This document shows, in pieces, positions 1 to 7,317 of a stretch of 64,000 nt of DNA. The position numbers were made by a program, and so were the translations under genes. Every line of letters starts with the position of its first letter. The first letter of the stretch is position 1. The stretch is from Nocardia wallacei (lineage in GTDB: Bacteria; Actinomycetota; Actinomycetes; Mycobacteriales; Mycobacteriaceae), in assembly GCF_014466955.1 (NCBI RefSeq), contig NZ_AP023396.1, positions 3,720,001-3,784,000 on the forward strand, written 5' to 3'. The notes under the pieces are model-generated. The model made no database searches and was not told the DNA's origin. It saw only the letters and a program-made list of their open reading frames with translations.

Positions 1-873
1 CTGACCGTGCACTCCGCGGCGATGGGCCGCCCGGTGACCGTCGCCGTCGCTCCCGCCGCCGACCCCGCGCGGCCCGCCCCGGCGCTGTATCTGCTCAACG
101 GTTTCGACGGCGGCACCGGCGCCGGCGGCTGGCGCGCGGGCGGGAACTGGTTCACCCGGACCGACGCCGTGGACTTCTTCGCCGACCAGCAGGTGACCGT
201 GGTGATGCCGGTCGGCGGGGGCGGCAGCTTCTTCACCGACTGGCGCGCCGACGATCCCGTGCACGGCCGCCAGCGCTGGACCACGTTCCTGGCCCACGAA
301 CTGCCCGCCGTGATCGACTCCGCGTTCACCGGCACCGGCGCCAACGCCATCGCCGGGCCGTCGATGGCGAGCATTTCGGTGCTGCAGCTGGCCATCGCCG
401 CGCCCGGGGTGTTCCGCGCGGTCGGCTCCTACAGCGGCTGCGCCCGCACCAGCGACCCCTTCGGCCAGGTCATGGTCGACACCATCGTCACCGGCACCCA
501 GGGCAACACCCTCAACATGTGGGGACCCCCGACCGACCCCGCGTGGGCGGCCAACGACCCCTACCTGCACGCCGAGAAACTGCGCGGCACCGCGGTCTAC
601 ATCGCCTCCGGCAACGGCGCCCCCGGGCCCCTGGACACCCTCGGCGGGCCCGGCATCGGCGACAACCCGGCGACCCTGCTCGACCAGCTCGTCATCGGCG
701 GACTGCTCGACGCGGTCGCCGGGCGCTGCACCGTGCAGGTGCGAGATCGGTTGCGGGAGTTGAACATTCCCGCCACCGTCGACCTGCGTCCGAACGGCAC
801 CCACTCGTGGGGTTACTGGCAGCAGGACCTGCGCAACTCCTGGCCGATGTTCGCCGCGGCGCTCGGGCAGTGA
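1..873 (+). CDS. Antigen-85-type mycolyltransferase/esterase, 5'-truncated by window edge
   Basis: The reading frame is open from base 1, so the N-terminus and any signal peptide lie outside the window; the visible part is about 290 residues. It shows an alpha/beta-hydrolase core with the nucleophile elbow GPSMAS (Ag85 proteins have a GxSMxG elbow at this place), a tryptophan-rich early part, and the C-terminal GTHSWGYWQQDL segment that in Ag85 holds the catalytic histidine. Ag85 enzymes transfer mycolic acids between trehalose monomycolates and onto arabinogalactan outside the membrane. The family assignment is secure; whether this copy is a true mycolyltransferase or a paralogous esterase is not, because the elbow differs from the classical one. 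It ends 191 bases before the next gene. Confidence 0.8.
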   Translation: MTVHSAAMGRPVTVAVAPAADPARPAPALYLLNGFDGGTGAGGWRAGGNWFTRTDAVDFFADQQVTVVMPVGGGGSFFTDWRADDPVHGRQRWTTFLAHELPAVIDSAFTGTGANAIAGPSMASISVLQLAIAAPGVFRAVGSYSGCARTSDPFGQVMVDTIVTGTQGNTLNMWGPPTDPAWAANDPYLHAEKLRGTAVYIASGNGAPGPLDTLGGPGIGDNPATLLDQLVIGGLLDAVAGRCTVQVRDRLRELNIPATVDLRPNGTHSWGYWQQDLRNSWPMFAAALGQ

Positions 874-1064
874 GCGGCGCACCCGTCGCGCCGCGCTCGT
901 GTCCGAACCTGTTGGTGGACTTGATATTTCGTACGCCACACCGCATCGGACGGCGCGCGCGCCGCACCGCCGACCGCCGGATCGGCGGCGCACCGACGCT
1001 AGGCTGACCCTGTGCCCGGATCACCCCCTCCCCGCCGCCGGTTCGGCCGCGGCGCCGCGCCGAC

Positions 1065-1682
1065 ATGACCGGCGCGGGCGACCGGCCCGCCGGTTCGGCG
1101 CCGGGCGGCGATTTCGAGGTCGTGGCGATCGCGTCGTCGGCCGGCGGCATCACCGCGCTCAGCCGGATACTGGGCGGGCTGCCCGCGGACTTCCCGGTGC
1201 CGGTGCTGGTGGTACAGCACCTGCACCCGCGCCACGACACCATCATCGCCGACGTCCTGAACCGCCGCACGGCACTGCCGGTGCGGCTCGCGACCGCCGG
1301 CGAGCGCGCCGAATCCGGCGTCGTCCACATCGCCCCACCCAACTTCCACCTGCTGGTCGAATCCGATCGCAGGCTGGCGCTGACGAGCAGCGAACTCGTC
1401 CACTTCGTGCGGCCCGCGGCGGATCCGCTGTTCGAATCCGTCGCCGCCGCCTACGGCCCGGGCGCGATCGCCTGCGTGCTCACCGGCTCGGGCAGCGACG
1501 GCGCACGAGGCGCGAGCGCGGTGAAATCGCGCGGCGGCACGGTGATCGTCCAGGACCCCCGCGACGCGCAGTGCACCGGCATGCCCGCAGCGGCGCTCCG
1601 CACCGGCACAGCCGACCTCGTGGTGACCCTGGCCGAGATCGCCCGCACGATCCGCGACCTCGTCGGGCGATCGGCGCGCTGA
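1065..1682 (+). CDS. Stand-alone CheB-type methylesterase domain protein
   Basis: At 205 residues this is only the catalytic domain of chemotaxis methylesterase CheB, with no receiver domain. The serine hydrolase triad is visible: Ser25 in IASSAGG, the histidine of QHLHP near residue 56, and the aspartate of GSGSDGARG near residue 146. CheB removes glutamyl methyl esters from chemoreceptors, but no chemotaxis or flagellar gene is nearby and Nocardia-like organisms are non-motile. Stand-alone CheB domains in actinobacteria often act in unrelated signalling or are part of CheB/CheR/PAS hybrids. The ATG at 1065 gives the normal start of the domain. The partner and substrate are unknown; the domain call itself is firm. 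Confidence 0.85.
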   Translation: MTGAGDRPAGSAPGGDFEVVAIASSAGGITALSRILGGLPADFPVPVLVVQHLHPRHDTIIADVLNRRTALPVRLATAGERAESGVVHIAPPNFHLLVESDRRLALTSSELVHFVRPAADPLFESVAAAYGPGAIACVLTGSGSDGARGASAVKSRGGTVIVQDPRDAQCTGMPAAALRTGTADLVVTLAEIARTIRDLVGRSAR

Positions 1683-1798
1683 CCGATCCGCCCACATCGA
1701 CGCCCGCCGCCGCACAGCCCGCCGCGCACCCTGTCCGACCGCCGCCGCGATGCCTATGGTCGATACGGCACCACGCCGCCACCGGAGAGGCACGCAGC

Positions 1799-3205
1799 AT
1801 GACCGACACCGTCCACACCTTCACCGACGACGCCCTGGGCACCCTCGATGCCGTCGCGCTGGCCGCCGACCTCCGCGCCGGCCGCCGCGGCCACCGCGAG
1901 GTGCTGGAAGCCGCGATAAACCGTGTGCGACAAGCGAATTCGCGACTCGACGCGGTGCAGGCCGAATGCTTCGACCGCGCCCGCCGCGCCGCCCCGGGCA
2001 CTGGCGACTTCGCCGGGGTGCCCGCCGTGATCAAGGACAACACCGACGTCGCCGGGCTGCCCACCTGCCACGGCTCGGCCGCGTTCGTGCCGCGCCCCGC
2101 CCGCCGCAGCAGCGGACCCGCGGCACAATTCCTCGCCCAGGGATTCGCCCTGCTCGGCAAGTCCACCCTGCCCGAATTCGGGCTCACCGCCAGCACCGAA
2201 TACGTCGACCGGCCCCCCACCCGCAACCCCTGGAACACCGAGCATTCCGCCGGCGCCTCCTCCGGCGGCTCGGCCGCCCTGGTCGCCGCGGGCGCGGTAC
2301 CGATCGCGCACGCCAACGACGGCGGCGGCTCCATCCGCATCCCCGCCGCCGTCAACGGCCTGGTCGGCCTCAAACCCACCCGCTGCCGGCTGCTCGACCA
2401 GCCCGGCGTCCGGCAACTGCCCGTGCACCTGGTCGCCGAGGGCGTCCTTACCCGCACCGTCCGCGACACCGCGCACTATCTGGCCGCCGCCGAACGCTTC
2501 CGGCCCAACCCCGACCTGCCGCCGATCGGACTGGTCGAAGGACCCGGCGATCGGCGCCTGCGCATCGGCATCGTGCGCCACGACATCCTCGGGCGCGCCG
2601 TGCATCCCGAGACCGAGGCCGTACTCGACTCCGCCGCACGCACTCTCGCCGCCGCGGGCCACGACCTCAGCGAGACCCGCCTGGCGGTCGACCCCGGATT
2701 CGCCGAGGACTTCAAGACCTACTGGGCACTGTTCGCGGTCGTCATGACCGCCTCGTTCACCACCACCCACCCCACCTCGTTCCGGCCCTGGAAACTGGAC
2801 CCGTTCACCCGGGGACTGGCCCGCAAGGTGCTGCGCGACCCGCGCGCCGTGCCACCGGCGATACGGCGGCTACGCACCGGCACCGCCCTGTACGACGCGC
2901 ACTTCACCGACGTCGACGCCCTGCTGTCGCCGGTGCTGTCCCATCCCGCGCCGCGCCTGGGCGAGCACGCACCCGACCAGCCGTTCGAGCGACTGTTCGA
3001 CAAGCTGATCGACTACGTCGGCTTCACCCCGTTCAACAATGTCGGCGGCGGTCCCGCCATCGCGGTGCCGCACACCCTGATGAGCGGCAACCTGCCCGGC
3101 TCGGTGCAGCTCTGCGCGCCCCGCGGGCACGAACGCGTCCTGCTCGAGCTGGCCTACCAGATGGAACAGGCCAGCCCCTTCCCGACGATCGCGCCGCAGC
3201 CGTAA
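1799..3205 (+). CDS. Amidase signature family hydrolase
   Basis: This 468-residue enzyme belongs to the amidase signature family, which hydrolyses carboxamides through a Ser-cisSer-Lys triad. Lys79 (AVIKDN), the cis-Ser in GASSGGS (about 154) and the nucleophile Ser178 in GGGSIRIPA are all present. I start it at the ATG at 1799 because the conserved domain begins there, whereas the open frame runs much further upstream without similarity to anything. The protein is soluble with no signal peptide. The substrate cannot be read from sequence; it is not GatA, since no gatB or gatC is adjacent. It may be co-transcribed with the amidotransferase 56 bases downstream. Confidence 0.87.
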   Translation: MTDTVHTFTDDALGTLDAVALAADLRAGRRGHREVLEAAINRVRQANSRLDAVQAECFDRARRAAPGTGDFAGVPAVIKDNTDVAGLPTCHGSAAFVPRPARRSSGPAAQFLAQGFALLGKSTLPEFGLTASTEYVDRPPTRNPWNTEHSAGASSGGSAALVAAGAVPIAHANDGGGSIRIPAAVNGLVGLKPTRCRLLDQPGVRQLPVHLVAEGVLTRTVRDTAHYLAAAERFRPNPDLPPIGLVEGPGDRRLRIGIVRHDILGRAVHPETEAVLDSAARTLAAAGHDLSETRLAVDPGFAEDFKTYWALFAVVMTASFTTTHPTSFRPWKLDPFTRGLARKVLRDPRAVPPAIRRLRTGTALYDAHFTDVDALLSPVLSHPAPRLGEHAPDQPFERLFDKLIDYVGFTPFNNVGGGPAIAVPHTLMSGNLPGSVQLCAPRGHERVLLELAYQMEQASPFPTIAPQP

Positions 3206-3261
3206 CGCCGTGCTGCGCGTGCTCGGACGCCGGGCGGCGGCCGCGCCCGATAATCGAAGGC

Positions 3262-4011
3262 ATGCCCCTACCGTTCCTGCTGTTGCAGCTGCGGCCCGAA
3301 CACTCGGCCGCCGACGACGAGTACCGTGCGGTGCAACGCATCTCGGGACTGGCGCCGGACCGGCTGGTGCGCATCCGGATGGACCGCGAACTGCCCGACC
3401 TGGCACTCGACGATTTCGCCGCCGTCCTCGTCGGCGGCGGACCCAGCAACGTCAGCAACCCCGACGCCGCCAAATACGACTACCAGCGGCAATTTGAGCC
3501 GATCCTGCGCACACTGGTCGCCGAGATCGTCCGCCGCGACTTCCCCTACCTGGGCGCTTGCTACGGCCTCGGCATCCTCGCCGACGTCCTCGGCGGCCGG
3601 GTCAGCCGCGAACGCTACGCCGAGACCGCCGGCGCCCAGACCATCGAACTGACCGCCGCCGCCCGCACCGACCCGCTGCTACGGGGCCTGCCGCGCTCGT
3701 TCCGCGCGTTCGTCGGGCACAAGGAATCCTGCCAGGACGTCCCGCCCGGCGCGGTGCTGCTGGCCGGTTCGTCCGGCTGCCCGGTGCAGATGGTGCGCGT
3801 CGGCGACCACGTCTACGCCACCCAGTTCCATCCCGAACTGGACGGCGACGGCCTCGCCCTGCGTATCGAAACATACCGGCATGCGGGATATTTCGACCCG
3901 GACGAGGCCGACGACCTGATAGCGCTGGGCCACCGCGAGACGATCACGGCGCCCGGTGAGATTCTGCGCCGGTTCGTCGCCCGCTACGGCGACGACCGGC
4001 ATCGGGACTGA
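3262..4011 (+). CDS. Class I glutamine amidotransferase-like protein
   Basis: A 249-residue stand-alone class I glutaminase domain resembling that of GMP synthase. The catalytic cysteine is Cys100 in the elbow GACYGLG, and the His190/Glu192 pair lies in QFHPEL, so the triad is complete. Such free-standing domains hydrolyse glutamine or gamma-glutamyl compounds, but no synthase partner is adjacent. The start is the ATG at 3262, after which the beta-strand-rich N-terminus typical of the fold begins. It follows the amidase by 56 bases on the same strand and ends 10 bases before a convergent gene. Confidence 0.85.
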   Translation: MPLPFLLLQLRPEHSAADDEYRAVQRISGLAPDRLVRIRMDRELPDLALDDFAAVLVGGGPSNVSNPDAAKYDYQRQFEPILRTLVAEIVRRDFPYLGACYGLGILADVLGGRVSRERYAETAGAQTIELTAAARTDPLLRGLPRSFRAFVGHKESCQDVPPGAVLLAGSSGCPVQMVRVGDHVYATQFHPELDGDGLALRIETYRHAGYFDPDEADDLIALGHRETITAPGEILRRFVARYGDDRHRD

Positions 4012-4021
4012 GCCGCGGAAC

Positions 4022-4318
4022 CTATTCGGCCGCCGGGGCGCCCTGGGTGCCCAGCACGAAGCTGCTCTGGCCGTTACCGTCCACGCCGGCGTCGAGGATC
4101 TTGTCGTCCAGGAAGGCCGCGGCCTGCTGGTCCAGGAAGATACGCGAACCTTCGGCGGACATCACCTGATCGTCGGCCGCCGGTTCGGCGGCCAGCGCCA
4201 GCTGCAGCGTCTCGGCGCCGTCGTCGGTGAAGATGCGCAGGCCCGCATCCTGAGGGGTGCCCTCCGCGGAGGTGATCGTGCGAACGACCTCGATGGCGGT
4301 GGGAGTGAGCATCAGCAT
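4022..4318 (-). CDS. HesB/IscA-fold small protein without cysteines
   Basis: A 98-residue protein with the layout of the actinobacterial HesB-like (IscA-fold) family: an N-terminal helix after MLMLT, then GLRIF and a strand-rich core ending near FLDDKILDAG. It has no cysteine at all, so the three cysteines that IscA-type carriers use for Fe-S or iron binding are missing and a classical Fe-S role is unlikely. Relatives are often annotated vaguely as Fe-S biosynthesis protein or adhesin. The start at 4318 is supported by a GGAAGGA ribosome site. It is transcribed divergently from devR across 175 bases. Confidence 0.7.
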   Translation of the reverse strand: MLMLTPTAIEVVRTITSAEGTPQDAGLRIFTDDGAETLQLALAAEPAADDQVMSAEGSRIFLDQQAAAFLDDKILDAGVDGNGQSSFVLGTQGAPAAE

Positions 4319-4493
4319 TGTCGGGTTCCTTCCCGCGGTTGTGGGAGTTCTCGGTCGGCAGTGCGTTCTCCCCCGAGTAGCCAGGCAGTCGCGGACGAAA
4401 CACAACTTTCGCGATCCACGACAGATCCCCTGCTCGAGCGAACAGCCGACACACCGCCGGGGCAGGGAATTCCACAGAAGGTGAAGGCGCATC

Positions 4494-5141
4494 ATGATCA
4501 AGGTGTTCCTGGTCGACGACCACGAGATCGTCCGGCGCGGACTGGTCGACCTGCTGTCGGAGGATCCCGAACTGACCATCGTCGGCGAGGCCGGCGACGT
4601 GGCCCACGCACTGGCCCGCATCCCCGCCCTGCGCCCCGACGTCGCCGTACTCGACGTCCGGCTGCCCGACGGCAACGGCATCGAACTGTGCCGCGACCTG
4701 CTCTCGCGCATGGACGAGCTGCGCTGCCTGATCCTCACCTCCTTCACCGACGAACAGGCCATGCTCGACGCCATCCTCGCCGGGGCCAGCGGCTACGTGG
4801 TCAAAGACATCAAGGGCATGGAACTCGCCGCGGCGGTCAAGGCGGTCGGTGCGGGCCGGTCGCTGCTGGACAACCGCGCCGCGGCCGCCCTGATGGACCG
4901 CCTGCGCCGCAGCACCGAGCCCGACGGCCCCCTGGCCGCCCTCACCGACCAGGAACGCAAACTCCTCGACCTGCTCGGCGACGGACTCACCAACCGCCAG
5001 ATCGCCGAACGCATGTTCCTCGCCGAGAAGACCGTCAAGAACTACGTCTCCCGCCTGCTGGCCAAACTCGGTATGGAACGCCGCACCCAGGCCGCCGTCT
5101 ACGCCTCCAAACTGCGCACCGGCCAGACACCGTCGCACTGA
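4494..5141 (+). CDS. devR: DevR/DosR-type NarL-family response regulator
   Basis: A 215-residue response regulator almost superimposable on mycobacterial DevR (DosR), the dormancy regulator activated by hypoxia, NO and CO. Receiver residues are intact: Asp8/Asp9, phospho-acceptor Asp54 in VLDVRLPDG, Thr82 and Lys104 (YVVKDIKG). The C-terminal LuxR-type helix-turn-helix with [18 protein letters not shown] matches the DNA-reading helix of DosR, so the target motif is probably the same type. Unlike in mycobacteria, no DevS sensor kinase gene follows; the next gene is convergent. I could not find a clear DosR box in its own upstream region. Phosphorylation presumably depends on a kinase encoded elsewhere. 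Confidence 0.92.
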   Translation: MIKVFLVDDHEIVRRGLVDLLSEDPELTIVGEAGDVAHALARIPALRPDVAVLDVRLPDGNGIELCRDLLSRMDELRCLILTSFTDEQAMLDAILAGASGYVVKDIKGMELAAAVKAVGAGRSLLDNRAAAALMDRLRRSTEPDGPLAALTDQERKLLDLLGDGLTNRQIAERMFLAEKTVKNYVSRLLAKLGMERRTQAAVYASKLRTGQTPSH

Positions 5142-5151
5142 CACGTGCTGT

Positions 5152-5514
5152 TCAGCCGTGCGGAGGCTCCCCCGTCACCACGTGGTCGGCGTGGTTGAGG
5201 CCCTCCCGGACCAGCCGCGCCAGATGACCGTCGCGAATGCGGTAGACGACCCGCCTGCCCTCGCGGCGGGTCGCCACCAGCCCCGTGAAGCGAAGTTTCG
5301 CCAGATGCTGACTGACCGCGGTACGCGAGGCCCCGCACGCCTCGGTCAACGCGCTGACATCGGCCTCGGTCTGCGCCAGCAGCCACAGGATGTGCAGCCG
5401 GGTCGGATCCGACAGCATCCGGAAGGTCGCCGTCGCCGCGTCGAGATGGCTCTGATCGGGTGCGACCGGATGCACCAGGCTCGGTGCCCGATCCGCGGGC
5501 GCGCCGTCGGCCAT
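5152..5514 (-). CDS. ArsR-family winged-helix repressor
   Basis: A 120-residue ArsR/SmtB-type regulator: LSDPTRLHILWLL marks the first helices, and SRTAVSQHLAKLRFTGLV is the recognition helix and wing, followed by GRRVVYRI. The C-terminus contains LNHADHV, which could supply metal ligands, but there is no classical CxC metal site. It is the second gene of an operon; its ATG at 5514 lies 4 bases after the stop of the upstream MFS gene, so the two are surely co-translated. It probably represses this operon through the palindrome at 6791-6820. The inducer (metal ion or small molecule) is not evident. Confidence 0.85.
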   Translation of the reverse strand: MADGAPADRAPSLVHPVAPDQSHLDAATATFRMLSDPTRLHILWLLAQTEADVSALTEACGASRTAVSQHLAKLRFTGLVATRREGRRVVYRIRDGHLARLVREGLNHADHVVTGEPPHG

Positions 5515-5518
5515 CCGG

Positions 5519-6763
5519 TCACCGCCCTCTCGCCACCGCCATACCGATCCCTGCCGCGGCGCCCGCAGGCCACACCCGCGCCGCCGCACTGGCAGCCAGT
5601 GTAGCCACGCCACCCAGCGCGACCGCCGCGATCGCCTGCCCCGCGGTCGCGCCCAGCCAGCCCGCGACGGGATAGGTCAGCAGGAAACCCGCGTGCGACA
5701 ACGAGAACTGCGCGGTGAACACCGCAGCCCGCGTCTCGGGCACCGAGCGGGCACGCAACAGCCGCGCCGAGGGCGTATTCACCATCGAAGTCCCCGCACC
5801 CAGCGCGATCCACACCACCCCCAACAGCATCCACCCCACGGCGGGACCCGGCCGCAGCGCCGCGAGCCCGGCCGCGACCAGCAACCCGATCGGCAGTACC
5901 GCACACCCGGCGAGCATGAGCCGCCGGTCGGCCACCACCGCCAGCAGCCGCGGCACCGACAGCGCCACCACCATCGACCCGCCACCGAAACAACCCAGCG
6001 CCACCGCCATCGCGGCCCCCGACCCGCCCAGCAGATCCCGCACGTACACCACGGTATTCACCACCACCAGCGCCGTCGCCGCGGCGACCGCGAGGTTCAT
6101 CGCCAGCAGACCACGCAGCACGGGATCGGCCAGCATGATCCGCCCGCCCCGCGTGATCCGCCCGATCAACGGCCCCGCGTCCTCGGCGAGCACCGGCCGC
6201 GGCAGCCGCGTGCGGGCCACCAATGCCGCCGAGGCGGCGAATCCCGCCGCGGTACCGACGAACAGCACGTGACATCCCGCGACGGCGAGCACCACCGCGG
6301 CCAGTACCGGGCTCAGCAGCGATTCCAGATCGTAGGCCAGCCGCGACAACGACAGCCCCCGCGTGTAGTCCGCCTGCTCGACCAGCACCGCCGGGATCAC
6401 CGACTGGAACAACGGCGTGAACGTCGCCGACGCCGACTGCAACACGAACACCAGCACATACACCTGCCACACCTGCCCGACCCAGGGCAGCGTCAGCGCC
6501 ACCACCGCCCGCGCCACATCCGCCGACACCAGCACCCGCCGCCGCGGCAACCGCTCGGCCAGCGCCGAAATCACCGGCGCCACAGCCACATACGCCACCA
6601 TCTTGATCGCCAGCGCCGTGCCGAGCACCGCCCCCGCCGCACCCCCGGCCAGGTCGTAGGCCAGCAGACCCAGCGCCACCGTCAGCAGCCCGGTCCCCAC
6701 CAGAGCCACCACCTGCGCGGTGAACAGCCGCCGGAATTCCCGGCACCGCAGCACACCGATCAC
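5519..6763 (-). CDS. MFS transporter, ArsR-linked
   Basis: A major facilitator permease of about 414 residues with 10-12 membrane segments; the arginine-rich loop RLPRRRVLVSADVAR after the second segment is typical. It resembles the MFS permeases paired with ArsR regulators in actinobacteria, which export metals or drugs. The open frame allows a GTG at 6790, but that codon abuts the operator and has no ribosome site, while the GTG at 6763 follows GAGG at a 6-base spacing and puts the first membrane segment at the usual distance; I use 6763. The ArsR gene follows directly. Substrate unknown. Confidence 0.83.
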   Translation of the reverse strand: MIGVLRCREFRRLFTAQVVALVGTGLLTVALGLLAYDLAGGAAGAVLGTALAIKMVAYVAVAPVISALAERLPRRRVLVSADVARAVVALTLPWVGQVWQVYVLVFVLQSASATFTPLFQSVIPAVLVEQADYTRGLSLSRLAYDLESLLSPVLAAVVLAVAGCHVLFVGTAAGFAASAALVARTRLPRPVLAEDAGPLIGRITRGGRIMLADPVLRGLLAMNLAVAAATALVVVNTVVYVRDLLGGSGAAMAVALGCFGGGSMVVALSVPRLLAVVADRRLMLAGCAVLPIGLLVAAGLAALRPGPAVGWMLLGVVWIALGAGTSMVNTPSARLLRARSVPETRAAVFTAQFSLSHAGFLLTYPVAGWLGATAGQAIAAVALGGVATLAASAAARVWPAGAAAGIGMAVARGR

Positions 6764-6790
6764 AGCTGACCTCACTCCCAACCGCCGCAC

Positions 6791-6820
6791 ACATTAGGTG
6801 CGCACTTGCGCACATAATGT
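6791..6820. promoter_or_regulatory. 30-bp imperfect palindrome, ArsR-type operator
   Basis: The segment begins ACATTAGGTGCGCA and ends with its near mirror TGCGCACATAATGT; 13 of 15 base pairs are symmetric. It lies directly upstream of the MFS-ArsR operon (start 6763) and after the stop of the next upstream gene, where an autoregulating ArsR repressor would bind. The size and AT-ended shape fit ArsR/SmtB operators. Binding by the ArsR at 5152-5514 is inferred. Confidence 0.7.
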
Positions 6821-6874
6821 ACTCAGTGCGATCCGCCGACCGCAATGCCGTAAGTCCCCGCCCGGCCGCAGCCG

Positions 6875-7237
6875 TCAGGCCGAGTCGGCAGGCTCGTCGG
6901 TGATGGCCAGACCGAGATGCTCGATGTGATAGACCGCCTCGTCGAGCAGCATCGCGACATGGTTGTCGTAGAGGCTGTAGATCATGCTGCGCCCCTGCCG
7001 GGTGGCGGTCACCAAGCCCAGGGCGCGCAGCAGGCGGAGCTGATGGGACACCGCGGACTGCTCCATCTCCACCGCGTCGACCAGGTCGCCGACCGAGCAC
7101 GCCCCGTGCCGCAGGCGCGTGAGGATGCGCAGGCGGCTCGGCGTGGCCAAGGCCTGCAAGGTCGCCGCGACGGTGGCGGCCGAGTCGGCATCCAGCTGTG
7201 CGGGGGGCGTCGTTCTGCCCTGGACTCCGTGTCCCAC
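6875..7237 (-). CDS. nmtR: NmtR-type Ni(II)/Co(II)-sensing ArsR repressor
   Basis: A 120-residue ArsR/SmtB protein very close to mycobacterial NmtR. It keeps the unusual N-terminus MGHGV (Gly2 and His3 bind metal in NmtR) and the C-terminal ligands Asp91, His93, His104 and His107 in YDNHVAMLLDEAVYHIEH. The mycobacterial His109 is Leu here and His116 is absent, so the site may be slightly different. The winged helix is EQSAVSHQLRLLRALGL. The start is a GTG at 7237, forced by the MGH motif. It is divergent from a P1B-4 metal ATPase, the same arrangement as nmtR-ctpJ. Metal binding should release it from the palindrome at 7264-7283. Confidence 0.9.
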   Translation of the reverse strand: MGHGVQGRTTPPAQLDADSAATVAATLQALATPSRLRILTRLRHGACSVGDLVDAVEMEQSAVSHQLRLLRALGLVTATRQGRSMIYSLYDNHVAMLLDEAVYHIEHLGLAITDEPADSA

Positions 7238-7263
7238 AGGCGCTACTGTACCGCCCTGGGTTC

Positions 7264-7283
7264 ACATGAAGACGTCTTCATGT
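7264..7283. promoter_or_regulatory. Perfect 20-bp palindrome, NmtR operator
   Basis: ACATGAAGACGTCTTCATGT is an exact inverted repeat with no spacer. It lies between the start codons of nmtR (7237) and the metal ATPase (7318), so one repressor dimer or pair of dimers could control both divergent promoters. The ATG/TTCAT half-sites fit ArsR/SmtB operators. Confidence 0.8.
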
Positions 7284-7317
7284 ATTCCTGTAAGGTCGGA
7301 TCGAGGACGGAGTAGGT

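Noticed and set aside
1750..3261. Upstream extension of the glutamine amidotransferase frame
   Set aside because: The extension overlaps the amidase, is Arg-rich and has no similarity; the domain starts at ATG 3262.
4319..4493. DosR box upstream of devR
   Set aside because: No match to the TTSGGGACTWWAGTCCCSAA consensus within a few mismatches.
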